Positions 1-7,220 of a stretch of 17,373 nt of DNA are shown piece after piece. The notes beneath the pieces are model-generated. The model ran no database searches and was not told the DNA's origin. It saw only the letters and a program-made list of their open reading frames with translations. The translations under genes were made by a program, and so were the position numbers. This stretch comes from Anaerolineae bacterium. Lineage in GTDB: Bacteria > Chloroflexota > Anaerolineae > B4-G1. The stretch covers positions 1 to 17,373 of the forward strand of contig JADHWW010000140.1 of NCBI GenBank assembly GCA_016783285.1. The letters are read 5' to 3'. Positions within the stretch are counted from its first letter, which is position 1; every line of letters starts with the position of its first letter.

Positions 1-867
1 CTACCTCAACTGGACATAGAGGAACTGGTCCGACTGCCCAGATCTCACTTCCGGATTGATACGCTGTGGGTCATTCGCGAGAGGGTGGCAGGGTTGGTGA
101 AGAAACGTGAGGTGGACGGCGTGGTCATCACCCACGGCACCGATACGCTGGAGGAGACAGCCTACCTGCTCGATCTGACTGTGCCAGGGGAAAAGCCCAT
201 CGTCCTCACCGGTGCGATGCGCACTGCTTCTGACGTAGGATATGACGGCCACGCGAACCTTCTGGCCGCCATCCGCGTCGCGGCCGCACCACAGGCGCAA
301 GGTCTGGGCGCGGTCGTTGTCTTCAATGACGAGATTCACGCTGCGCGCTGTGTCACCAAGATGCACACACTCAGCACAGCGACCTTTCAGTCGCCTGGCT
401 GGGGACCAGTGGGCCGACTAGAGGGGGATGCTGTCACCATTGAGCGCCGACCGGAGCGGTGTGTGCTACACTGGCGTGGCCTGGAACCGAACGTGCCATT
501 GCTCAAACTGGCGCTAGGCATGGAATCCGATTTGCTGGAGGATGCACTAGCGCGGGGTGCTCGGGGCGTGGTCATCGAGGCATTGGGAGGCGGACGCATG
601 CCCCCCTGGTGGTTGCCCACCATTGAGCGCGTGCGAGACCAAGGAGTGCCGGTGGTAATCGCCAGCCGTTGTCCCTCCGGGCGGGTGTGGGACGCCTACG
701 GCTATCCGGGCGCGTACCGCACCCTGGCGGACCTGGGTTGTCTGTTTGCTGAGGGGCTGAACGGGCAGAAAGCACGCATCAAGTTGATGGTCGTGCTCGC
801 ATCCGCCCAGACCACCAACGAGATGGCGGGATTATGGAATGACAAACCGCTAACCATTGGTCATTAG
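1..867 (+). CDS. L-asparaginase, 5' end missing
   Basis: Hydrolyses L-asparagine to aspartate and ammonia; related family members also act on glutamine or serve as the GatD subunit of the archaeal amidotransferase. The frame is open from base 1, so 288 residues are visible. The family is usually about 330 residues, so roughly 40-50 N-terminal residues, including the TGGTI motif with the nucleophilic Thr, lie outside the window. The second catalytic motif HGTDTLEE is at visible residues 45-52 (Thr47, Asp48), followed by TGAMR, the FNDEIHAAR block and the catalytic-triad Lys at visible residue 120 (TKMHT). The late GLNGQKARIKL block is typical of the C-terminal domain. No signal peptide can be judged. 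The stop codon lies inside a heptanucleotide repeat. rsfS follows 35 nt downstream on the same strand, so the two may be co-transcribed. Confidence 0.93.
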   Translation, partial: LPQLDIEELVRLPRSHFRIDTLWVIRERVAGLVKKREVDGVVITHGTDTLEETAYLLDLTVPGEKPIVLTGAMRTASDVGYDGHANLLAAIRVAAAPQAQGLGAVVVFNDEIHAARCVTKMHTLSTATFQSPGWGPVGRLEGDAVTIERRPERCVLHWRGLEPNVPLLKLALGMESDLLEDALARGARGVVIEALGGGRMPPWWLPTIERVRDQGVPVVIASRCPSGRVWDAYGYPGAYRTLADLGCLFAEGLNGQKARIKLMVVLASAQTTNEMAGLWNDKPLTIGH

Positions 868-884
868 TCATTCGTCACTGGTCA
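857..884 (+). repeat. Four tandem heptanucleotides TTNGTCA
   Basis: Four consecutive 7-nt units follow the pattern (T/C)T(G/A/C)GTCA: ttggtca, ttagtca, ttcgtca, ctggtca. The second unit supplies the asparaginase TAG stop codon, and the rest fills the gap before rsfS. An 11-nt core, gtcactggtca, also occurs near 4814-4824 upstream of the TPR gene, which suggests a dispersed element. Short heptamer tandem repeats of this general kind are known in cyanobacteria and other genomes; no function is assigned here. Confidence 0.6.
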
Positions 885-889
885 TTTTC

Positions 890-895
890 GGGAGG
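890..895 (+). promoter_or_regulatory. Shine-Dalgarno site placing the rsfS start at CTG
   Basis: GGGAGG ends 7 nt before the CTG codon at 903. This is ideal spacing, and no ATG, GTG or TTG lies in frame at that distance. It supports a non-canonical CTG start rather than the internal GTG at 933. Confidence 0.6.
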
Positions 896-902
896 TGTAC
901 TA

Positions 903-1250
903 CTGGACTCATTAGAACTGGCTCGGAGCATCGTGGAGATGACCGCCGACAAGAAGGGCGAAGATGTACTGCTGCTCGACATTCGTGACATCTCCATCCT
1001 GACTGACTATTTCGTGATCGGCAGCACCACCAGTGAACGACAAGCGAAGGCCATCACCGAGAGCATCAAACAGGAGATCAAGCGCAGGTTCGATGTCAGG
1101 CCGCTCCACATCGACGGGGAACCAGACACCGGCTGGGTTTTGATGGACTACGGCAGTGTAGTGGTCCACCTGTTCGCACCGGAAATACGGGCTTTCTACA
1201 ACCTGGAGGGGCTGTGGCAGAACGGGCGGATCGTGGTACGGATGCTATGA
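903..1250 (+). CDS. rsfS: Ribosomal silencing factor RsfS (Iojap/YbeB family)
   Basis: Binds protein uL14 on the 50S subunit and blocks subunit joining, lowering translation during starvation. The product is 115 residues, normal for the family (about 105-125). Family landmarks are the N-terminal LELARSIVEM helix, then KKGEDVLLLDIRD, LTDYFVIGS, the SERQAKAI helix, and the C-terminal WVLMDYGSVVVHLF block. The start is unusual. The conserved first helix begins upstream of the first conventional start (GTG at 933), and the only well-placed initiator behind the GGGAGG site is CTG at 903. A GTG start at 933 would remove about 10 residues of the conserved helix. The gene converges on ndk with only 4 nt between the stop codons and no visible terminator. 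Confidence 0.93.
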   Translation: MDSLELARSIVEMTADKKGEDVLLLDIRDISILTDYFVIGSTTSERQAKAITESIKQEIKRRFDVRPLHIDGEPDTGWVLMDYGSVVVHLFAPEIRAFYNLEGLWQNGRIVVRML

Positions 1251-1254
1251 AATG

Positions 1255-1704
1255 CTACTCAAATATCCAGCGGTCGGTGTCTCGCTCGTAGAGTAGAATC
1301 TCGTCCTCGGTAAAGAAGAGCGGCACCTCGAAAGACGCCGTATCCGGCCCATCGGAACCGTGCACCAGGTTTCGGCCAATCTCCAGGCCGAAGTCAGCAC
1401 GGATGGTGCCAGGGGCCGCCTCGGCCGGGTTGGTCGCTCCCATCGTGCGCCGCACGATCTCAATAGCGTTGTTTCCCTCCAATACCATCACCACTACTGG
1501 GCTGGAGGTGATGTAACGAATCAGCGGCTCGTAGAAGGACTTCCCCTCGTGGATCGCGTAATGGCGTCGAGCCAGTGGTTCGTCAATCTGTATCAGCTTC
1601 AGCGCCGCGATACACAGCCCCCGCCGTTCGAAACGGGCAATAATCTCTCCGCTGAGCCCACGCTGTACAGCGTCGGGTTTGATGATAACTAGCGTGCGTT
1701 CCAA
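1255..1704 (-). CDS. ndk: Nucleoside diphosphate kinase
   Basis: Transfers the gamma phosphate of ATP to nucleoside diphosphates through a phospho-histidine, balancing NTP pools in the cytoplasm. At 149 residues it is the usual single-domain length. It opens with ERTLVIIKPDAVQRG (Lys9). The catalytic His115 lies in NLVHGSD, preceded by MGATNPAEAAPGTIR, and the tail has the FF-EDEI block typical of the family. All expected active-site residues are present. It lies 14 nt downstream of the large TPR gene on the same strand, so it is probably translated from that gene's message; no separate promoter was seen. The 3' end meets rsfS tail to tail. Confidence 0.97.
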   Translation of the reverse strand: MERTLVIIKPDAVQRGLSGEIIARFERRGLCIAALKLIQIDEPLARRHYAIHEGKSFYEPLIRYITSSPVVVMVLEGNNAIEIVRRTMGATNPAEAAPGTIRADFGLEIGRNLVHGSDGPDTASFEVPLFFTEDEILLYERDTDRWIFE

Positions 1705-1718
1705 GTCCCCTCCTCGTC

Positions 1719-4700
1719 TTACACAGTCTCCAATGCCCGGCGGTAGATGTCCAACGCATCCTGCAACCGCCCGTCTTTCATGTAAGCGTCACCCAGTACA
1801 CGCTGTGCGCTGACGTCGGGATCCTGCTCCACACACTCCTCCAGGTCCGGGACCACGCTCTCGAGAAACTTGCCAGCGCGGATAACACGGGTATAGGCTT
1901 CCAATGCTTCTCGTTGCTCACCAGCCTGCCACAGCGCCCGCGCCAACGCTAGCCAGGCTTCGTAATCGCGCGAATGCTCCTTCAGATGAACCCGCTCGGC
2001 AGCGAAGGGTTCGGCGGGGGCCTCGAAGATCGGGGCTTCCGGTGGTACTGCAGCCTCCTCAAGCGGTTCCGTCACCTCCATCTCGGGCACGCCCGGCACC
2101 TCCTCGATTACCAGGGCCGGAGCCACTTCCGCCTCCTCCAACGGTACCTCCGGTGCAGCCCCCCAACGCATCTCCTCCGCGAGCGGTGCTACCTCCGGTG
2201 CGAGGATTTCCTCAGATGGGCGTCTCTCCTCCACCATCGGCACCTCCGCCGTAGGCGGAGCCTCCACCTCTTCCGAGAGCACCCGTTCCAAGGCTTCGGG
2301 AGGGGCGATCTCCTCCTCCACTGGCAGAGCCTCCTCTACCGCCTCTACCATCGGAATAGCTTCGGGCGGAGCCTCTGGCTCGCCAAAGGCCGTCCAACCG
2401 AAAGCCGGTTCCGCTTGCGGAGCCTCTTCGACCACGGGAGGTGGCTCGGGCTCATCGAACGCTGTCCAGCCGAACCCTACCTTGGCCGGGGGAACGACGG
2501 CCTCACCAACCGGAGGGGCCACGGCTTCCTCCACCACCGCCTCTTCGATTTCGGCCACGCGGACCTCTGCCTCCGCTTCAGCCTGGACGCGCAGTTTTTC
2601 CTCTTTGCCCTCTGCCAGTCGCTCCAACCACTCCAGCGCCTCATCACCAGAGGGCAACCCCTCGCCCTCCAGCCAGGCCGGCATAGGAACCCCCTCGGTT
2701 ACAGGGGCAGGGATATCCATCTCCTCTGGTACTTCCGCTGGCGGGATCTCCTCCACCGCTGGGACAGCCTCGGGCGGAGCCCCAGGCTCACCGAACGCCG
2801 TCCAGCCGAACCCTGCCTCGGCCTGGGGAACAGCAGCCTCCCCAACCGGAGGGGCTACGGCTTCCTCCACCACCGCCTCTTCGATTTCGGCCACGCGGAC
2901 CTCTGCCTCCGCTTCAGCCTGGACGCGCAGTCTTTCCTCTTTGCCCTCTGCCAGTCGCTCCAACCACTCCAGCGCCTCATCACCAGAGGGCAGCTCATCG
3001 CCCTCCAGCCAGGCCGGCATAGGAACCCCCTCGGCTACAGGGGCAGGGACATCCATCTCCTCTGGTACTTCCGCTGACGGGATCTCCTCCACCGCTGGGG
3101 CAGCCTCGGGCGGAGCCCCAGGCTCACCGAACGCCGTCCAGCCGAACCCTGCCTCGGCCTGGGGAACGGCAGCCTCCCCAACCAGAGGGGCTACGGCTTC
3201 CTCCACCACCGCCTCTTCGATTTCGGCCACGCGGACCTCTGCCTCCGCTTCAGCCTGGACGCGCGGTTTTCCCTCTTTGCCCTCTGCCAGTCGCTCCAAC
3301 CACTCCAGCGCCTCATCACCAGAGGGCAACCCATCGCCCTCCAGCCAGGCCGGCTTAGACACCTCCTCGGCTACAGGGGCAGGTGTTTCCTCCGGCGCTT
3401 CTACCTCCTCGACAAACTGCTCGCGCAGGCTGGCCAGCCAATCTGAAGACTCTCCTGCGGGCGGAGTAGAACGGACTGCTTCCTCACCGGCTACCTCGGC
3501 ACCCAATCCAGATAGCCACTTCGGAACCTCCTTCTCTTTCAAGACTGCCGGCGCTTCCTCCTCACCAGTGGGCCCAACATCCAGCTCAGACAGCCGTTCC
3601 AAGACGTCCTCCTCACCGATTGACTCCATACCAAGTCCAGACAACCATTCGGGAGTCTCTTCCTCGACCACCGCCTCCGGTCTTTCCTCCACCAACTCTT
3701 CACGGATGCCTGCCAGCCACTCAGGGGCTTCCTCTGCTGGAGCGGGAACCGCTTCCTCTGGCAATTGCTCTTCCAACGGCCCAATAGGGGCGGTAACAGG
3801 CGGTACAGTTGCAGGGGCCTCCTCGCTCAGGCCGATCTCCTCCAACCAGGAAGGAATCTCAATCTGCGCCTCCAGCGCTGCCGCGACGTCAACCAGCGCG
3901 GCCTCACGCTCGGTCAGCGGTGGCCCCTCTGCCGATACGGCCTCCACCTCAGCCATCCAGGCCGGGAGCTCCTCCTTGATCGGGGGCTGATACTCCAGGG
4001 GAACGATCCGCACTTCTCGTGCTGGCAGCGGTGATGCATCCCCGAAGAGTTCCTGCGCTACCTTGTTCTCCGGGTCCAGGGCCTCGGCCCGCCGCAGGTA
4101 CATCTGTCCTTCCTCTCGACCACTGCTGTTCCAGATTTCCCCCAGGATCAAATTGACCTTGAGGCAGTAGGGCAGCATATCCAGCACCTGCTGGCAGACC
4201 TCCGACGCCTCCAATCGCTGATCGTTGCGCCAGAGCGCCTCAGCCAGCGCAATGCTGAGGTCCACCCGTTCGGGATGCTCAGCCAGCAGGGCACGGAATT
4301 CGCCGATCGCCCGCGAGAGCAAATCGCCCCTCAGGTAGAGCCGGGCCAGCGCGCCACGGGTGAGTTGGACCCGCTGGGCTTCAACGCCATCTCGCCGGCC
4401 ATATAGGTGGCACAATTCCTCCTCCACCACCTTGTTCTCGGTAGCCAGTTCGAATGCCCGTTCCAGACACCACACTGCCGCGTCAATCTCACCACGCCGG
4501 TTGTGCACTTCGCTCATCCCCGCCCATGCGAGCATGTCCTCGGGATCAGCGCTAAGCACGCGGCGAAACATATCCACCGTGTACTCATCCTGGCCGGCTT
4601 CAAGCATTGCCGTACCCAGCAGCCGATAGGTTGCCACGTGTTTGGAGTAGTACCTCAGGACATGCTTTCCATGGGCTACGGCCTCCGCATAACGGCCCTG

Positions 4701-4754
4701 CTCAATCGCGCTCTCAATCTGCTCACAATACTCCCCAAGGGAAATTTCAACCAT
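1719..4754 (-). CDS. Large acidic TPR protein with three 112-residue tandem repeats
   Basis: The product has 1011 residues. Residues 8-240 form a run of tetratricopeptide repeats (for example RYAEAVAHGKHVLRYY and AWAGMSEVHNRRGEIDAA), and residues 925-1011 hold more (AWLALARALWQAGEQREALEAY, then AQRVLGDAYMKDGRLQDALDIY). TPRs bind proteins or peptides. The roughly 680 residues between are Glu/Ala/Pro-rich and probably disordered, with about ten short motifs of the form PxWLxxL and three near-identical units containing LPSGDEALEWLERLAEGKE and FGWTAFGEP. No signal peptide or membrane segment is seen. The start is the ATG at 4754 behind an AAAGGGGG ribosome-binding site. The frame is open 16 codons further upstream, but without such a site. 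The gene precedes ndk by 14 nt and has its own promoter. Cellular role unknown; scaffold or adaptor is inference. Confidence 0.9.
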   Translation of the reverse strand: MVEISLGEYCEQIESAIEQGRYAEAVAHGKHVLRYYSKHVATYRLLGTAMLEAGQDEYTVDMFRRVLSADPEDMLAWAGMSEVHNRRGEIDAAVWCLERAFELATENKVVEEELCHLYGRRDGVEAQRVQLTRGALARLYLRGDLLSRAIGEFRALLAEHPERVDLSIALAEALWRNDQRLEASEVCQQVLDMLPYCLKVNLILGEIWNSSGREEGQMYLRRAEALDPENKVAQELFGDASPLPAREVRIVPLEYQPPIKEELPAWMAEVEAVSAEGPPLTEREAALVDVAAALEAQIEIPSWLEEIGLSEEAPATVPPVTAPIGPLEEQLPEEAVPAPAEEAPEWLAGIREELVEERPEAVVEEETPEWLSGLGMESIGEEDVLERLSELDVGPTGEEEAPAVLKEKEVPKWLSGLGAEVAGEEAVRSTPPAGESSDWLASLREQFVEEVEAPEETPAPVAEEVSKPAWLEGDGLPSGDEALEWLERLAEGKEGKPRVQAEAEAEVRVAEIEEAVVEEAVAPLVGEAAVPQAEAGFGWTAFGEPGAPPEAAPAVEEIPSAEVPEEMDVPAPVAEGVPMPAWLEGDELPSGDEALEWLERLAEGKEERLRVQAEAEAEVRVAEIEEAVVEEAVAPPVGEAAVPQAEAGFGWTAFGEPGAPPEAVPAVEEIPPAEVPEEMDIPAPVTEGVPMPAWLEGEGLPSGDEALEWLERLAEGKEEKLRVQAEAEAEVRVAEIEEAVVEEAVAPPVGEAVVPPAKVGFGWTAFDEPEPPPVVEEAPQAEPAFGWTAFGEPEAPPEAIPMVEAVEEALPVEEEIAPPEALERVLSEEVEAPPTAEVPMVEERRPSEEILAPEVAPLAEEMRWGAAPEVPLEEAEVAPALVIEEVPGVPEMEVTEPLEEAAVPPEAPIFEAPAEPFAAERVHLKEHSRDYEAWLALARALWQAGEQREALEAYTRVIRAGKFLESVVPDLEECVEQDPDVSAQRVLGDAYMKDGRLQDALDIYRRALETV
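2350..3372 (-). repeat. 336-bp tandem repeat array inside the TPR gene
   Basis: The same sequence recurs with an exact period. The block beginning tcgatttcgg is at 2545, 2881 and 3217, and the gaacgc(t/c)gtccagccgaa block begins about 2455, 2791 and 3127. The spacing is 336 bp, i.e. 112 codons, so the frame is kept. A diverged fourth partial copy of the FGWTAF segment lies near 2380-2410. The two most similar units (about 2791-3126 and 3127-3372) differ at only a few positions, which points to recent unequal recombination. The outer limits are approximate. Confidence 0.85.
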
Positions 4755-4830
4755 TGTTCCCCCTTTCCTGCTCAAACAGGATATTGAACCGCTTTCGGTC
4801 ATCTACCATTTATGTCACTGGTCACCATAG

Positions 4831-4859
4831 ATTATGCAACGTCTCGCACAAAAAGTCAA
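4831..4859 (-). promoter_or_regulatory. sigma70-type promoter of the TPR-ndk operon
   Basis: On the minus strand TTGACT (4859-4854) is followed after 17 nt by CATAAT (4836-4831). The predicted transcription start is near 4824, giving a leader of about 70 nt before the ATG at 4754. The -35 box covers the stop codon of the upstream hydrolase gene (4858-4856). Confidence 0.6.
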
Positions 4860-5884
4860 TTCAAGCCATGCACTTCCCGCAAGCGTGCTACCAGCGCATC
4901 CACCGGCCGTTCGGGACGCGGGGAAGGACCTAAAGGGTCAGCGATGGTATCCTCCCCCAACATAACATAGAAGGCATTGAGCACACCACAGGCCAGCACA
5001 TCCAGTTGGTAGCCACCCTCAAGCGTAAATACGATCTGCCCGTCGCACAACTGCTCGGCAATGCGTACCAGTTCCCGCTCCAGCCAGGTATAGCCGGTCA
5101 GTGAAAGGTTCATGTGCGCCAATGGGTCGCTCCAGTGAGCATCATAGCCAGCCGAGACCAGGATCAAGTCAGGCTGGAAGCGCTCCGCCAACGGCCAGAC
5201 CAGCTCGGCGAAGACCTGGGCGTAGCCTGCATCGCCCACACCGGGCGGCAATGGCACGTTGAGCACGGTTCCCTCGCCAGCGCCGTACCCCGTCTCGCTC
5301 CAGAAGCCGGTACCTGGATAGTGTGGGTACTGGTGGGTGGAGAAGTAGAAGACCGCTGGGTCGTCGGCAAAAGCGTCCTGAGTTCCATTGCCGTGGTGCA
5401 CGTCGAAGTCGGCGATGAAGACGCGCTCCACTCCCTCCCTCGACAGCACAGCCCGTGCGGCCACAGCGACGTTGTTGAAGAGACAGAAACCCATCGCCTG
5501 CGTGGCCGTGGCGTGATGTCCTGGCGGACGCACCAGAGCAAAACCGTTAGCAACCTCGCCTGCCAGCACCGCTTCTACCACCCGAACAACCCCCCCAGCG
5601 GCCATCACAGCCGCATCGAAGGAACGAGGCGAGACATAGGTGTCGGGATCAAGATATCCGCCGCCCGCCTGGGCCTTTCGCCGCACCCGCTCGATGTACT
5701 CTCGAGTGTGCACGCGCCGCAGTTCTCCGGCTGTCGCTGGACGAGGCTCCAGGGCCCTCAGACGTGCCAACATCCCCTCGTCTTCCAATGCGCTGAGGAT
5801 GCGCTTCAGGCGGCGGGCATTCTCAGGATGAGAAGGTAAATCGTGTTCAAGATAGATCGGGTCGTAAACGTAGGCCGTGTCCAT
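4856..5884 (-). CDS. Histone-deacetylase-family zinc hydrolase (class II type)
   Basis: A zinc-dependent amide hydrolase of the arginase/deacetylase fold. Bacterial members deacetylate acetylpolyamines or protein lysines; the exact substrate cannot be told from sequence. At 342 residues it is normal in length. Active-site features are complete: RPPGHHA with the His123-His124 pair, DFDVHHGNG with zinc ligands Asp161 and His163, AGYDAH with zinc ligand Asp248, and catalytic Tyr292 in LEGGY. GFCLFNNVA and FYFSTHQYPHYPGTG are further family blocks. It starts at ATG behind AGGGAGC and has a good promoter 47 nt upstream. No signal peptide. The TPR gene lies 101 nt downstream on the same strand but has its own promoter. 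Assignment to the family is firm; a link to acetoin or polyamine metabolism would be a guess. Confidence 0.95.
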   Translation of the reverse strand: MDTAYVYDPIYLEHDLPSHPENARRLKRILSALEDEGMLARLRALEPRPATAGELRRVHTREYIERVRRKAQAGGGYLDPDTYVSPRSFDAAVMAAGGVVRVVEAVLAGEVANGFALVRPPGHHATATQAMGFCLFNNVAVAARAVLSREGVERVFIADFDVHHGNGTQDAFADDPAVFYFSTHQYPHYPGTGFWSETGYGAGEGTVLNVPLPPGVGDAGYAQVFAELVWPLAERFQPDLILVSAGYDAHWSDPLAHMNLSLTGYTWLERELVRIAEQLCDGQIVFTLEGGYQLDVLACGVLNAFYVMLGEDTIADPLGPSPRPERPVDALVARLREVHGLN

Positions 5885-5930
5885 ATCTGCTCCCTAACCC
5901 TGGTCTCTGTTTCGATAGCCTCAAGTTATG

Positions 5931-5958
5931 ATTATACCCACCTACGCAAGAGAGTCAA
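5931..5958 (-). promoter_or_regulatory. sigma70-type promoter of the deacetylase-like gene
   Basis: On the minus strand TTGACT (5958-5953) and a perfect TATAAT (5936-5931) are 16 nt apart. The predicted start of transcription is near 5924, about 40 nt before the ATG at 5884. It sits back to back with the forward promoter at 6009-6038, so 5885-6047 is a divergent control region. Confidence 0.7.
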
Positions 5959-6008
5959 CAGAGGCAAGAGGAAGATGCCGAGGGAGAACAAGAGGCCGAC
6001 TCGGGTGA

Positions 6009-6038
6009 TTGGCCTGGTCTGGCGCAATGTGATATAAT
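6009..6038 (+). promoter_or_regulatory. Extended -10 promoter of the glycosyltransferase operon
   Basis: A perfect TATAAT at 6033-6038 is preceded by TGA, giving an extended TGnTATAAT box. A weaker TTGGCC (6009-6014) lies 18 nt upstream. Only 9 nt separate the -10 box from the ATG at 6048, so transcription should begin at or within 1-3 nt of the start codon. Confidence 0.65.
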
Positions 6039-6047
6039 CCCTCTGCT

Positions 6048-7220
6048 ATGAGAGGCACCGCAGGGAATGGTTTTCACGTTGCCATCAACGCACACCTTCT
6101 CTCAGGTCGGGCCTGGTATCGCAGCGCGGGCGTACACCGGTACATCTACCATCTGCTATGCCATCTAAGGCAGGCCAATGGGGGGCTGCGTTATACCGTT
6201 CTGCTGGGCGAGGGCGTACTTCCTCCAGACGTTGCCCTCAGGTCACTCCAGTCTCGCTGGCCCACGAGCCGAGCGGCGGCGCGAGTGATGTGGGAGCAAC
6301 TGGCACAACCCTGGACGCTAAAGCGGATCGGGGCAGACCTGGTGCATGGGCCCGTCTTCATCGGCCCTTTACTCACCCCCTGCCCGGTGATCATCACCAT
6401 CCATGACCTGAGCTTCATCCGTTTCCCCACCCTGTTCCGCCCCGCCAACCGGCTCTACCTGAAGGTGCTGACACAACTTTCGGCACGTCGCGCCCGGCGG
6501 CTTATCGCCGTCTCAGCCCACACTGCCACTGAAATCACACGGCTGCTGGGCATCCCGCCAGAGCGGATTGACATCATCTATCACGGGGTGGAACCGGCTT
6601 TCCGCCCGCTACCAACCGCTGCGGTAGAGGCCTTCCGCCAGCACCAGGGGCTACCAGAGCGGTTTGTGCTATTCGTGGGCACGCTGGAACCACGCAAGAA
6701 TCTGGTACGGCTGGTAGAGGCCTTTGCTCAATTCAGGAGACAAGAAGCAGCGAGCCGGGGGCCAGTGAAACTGGTGCTGGCTGGCGGCAGGGGCTGGCTC
6801 TACGACAGATTATTTGCCAGGATAGAAGCGCTGGCCCTGGACCAAGATGTCTTGTTTCCTGGCTACGTTCCGAACGGCGAATTACCGCTGTGGTACAATG
6901 CTGCTTTGGCTTTGGTTTACCCCTCGCTATACGAAGGGTTTGGGTTACCGGTACTGGAAGCGCTAGCCTGTGGTACGCCTGTGCTGACCTCGAACGCATC
7001 TTCGTTGCCCGAGGCAGCCGGCGACGCAGCCTTGACGGTCGATCCGCACGACGTAGAAGCACTGGCGGAGGAACTGAACCGGCTACTGACGGATGAACCG
7101 TTGCGGGACAGGTTGCGAACGCGCGGTCTGGCCCACGCCAGACGGTTCACCTGGCCACACACCGCACGAGAGACAGTGCGCACGTACTGGCGCGCCCTGG
7201 CCGAAGAGGGAGAAACATGA
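6048..7220 (+). CDS. GT4-family glycosyltransferase
   Basis: Probably transfers a sugar from a nucleotide-sugar donor during assembly of a cell-surface polysaccharide, with retention of configuration as is known for GT4. The product is 390 residues with a GT-B fold pattern. The N-terminal acceptor domain has AGVHRY (residues 27-32), HGP and ITIHDLSF (116-123). The C-terminal donor domain has FVGTLEPRKN (209-218), LAGGRGW, FPGYVPNGELP and the EGFGLPVLE motif (296-304), whose Glu296 and Glu304 form the EX7E signature, followed by CGTPVLTSNASSLPE. No signal peptide or membrane segment. No Shine-Dalgarno site precedes the ATG, consistent with a leaderless message. Its stop overlaps the next gene's start by 4 nt (ATGA), indicating translational coupling with the phosphotransferase. 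Donor and acceptor sugars are unknown. Confidence 0.93.
   Translation: MRGTAGNGFHVAINAHLLSGRAWYRSAGVHRYIYHLLCHLRQANGGLRYTVLLGEGVLPPDVALRSLQSRWPTSRAAARVMWEQLAQPWTLKRIGADLVHGPVFIGPLLTPCPVIITIHDLSFIRFPTLFRPANRLYLKVLTQLSARRARRLIAVSAHTATEITRLLGIPPERIDIIYHGVEPAFRPLPTAAVEAFRQHQGLPERFVLFVGTLEPRKNLVRLVEAFAQFRRQEAASRGPVKLVLAGGRGWLYDRLFARIEALALDQDVLFPGYVPNGELPLWYNAALALVYPSLYEGFGLPVLEALACGTPVLTSNASSLPEAAGDAALTVDPHDVEALAEELNRLLTDEPLRDRLRTRGLAHARRFTWPHTARETVRTYWRALAEEGET

Noticed and set aside
1974..3077. 367-codon plus-strand open frame rich in Arg, Leu and His
   Set aside because: Also antisense to the repeats of the TPR gene, with low-complexity composition and no recognisable motif.
2350..3372. Repeat array considered as CRISPR or mobile element
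   Set aside because: The units are 336 bp, contiguous, in frame and within one gene; there are no short repeats with unique spacers.
2482..3990. 502-codon open frame on the plus strand, Ser/Thr/Ala-rich
   Set aside because: It is antisense to the TPR gene. Its length follows from the Glu/Ala/Pro-rich codons and the 336-bp repeats; it has no domain and no ribosome-binding site.
5843..6037. 64-codon plus-strand ORF ending in the divergent promoter region
   Set aside because: It overlaps the deacetylase start and both promoters, with no ribosome-binding site or protein-like pattern.
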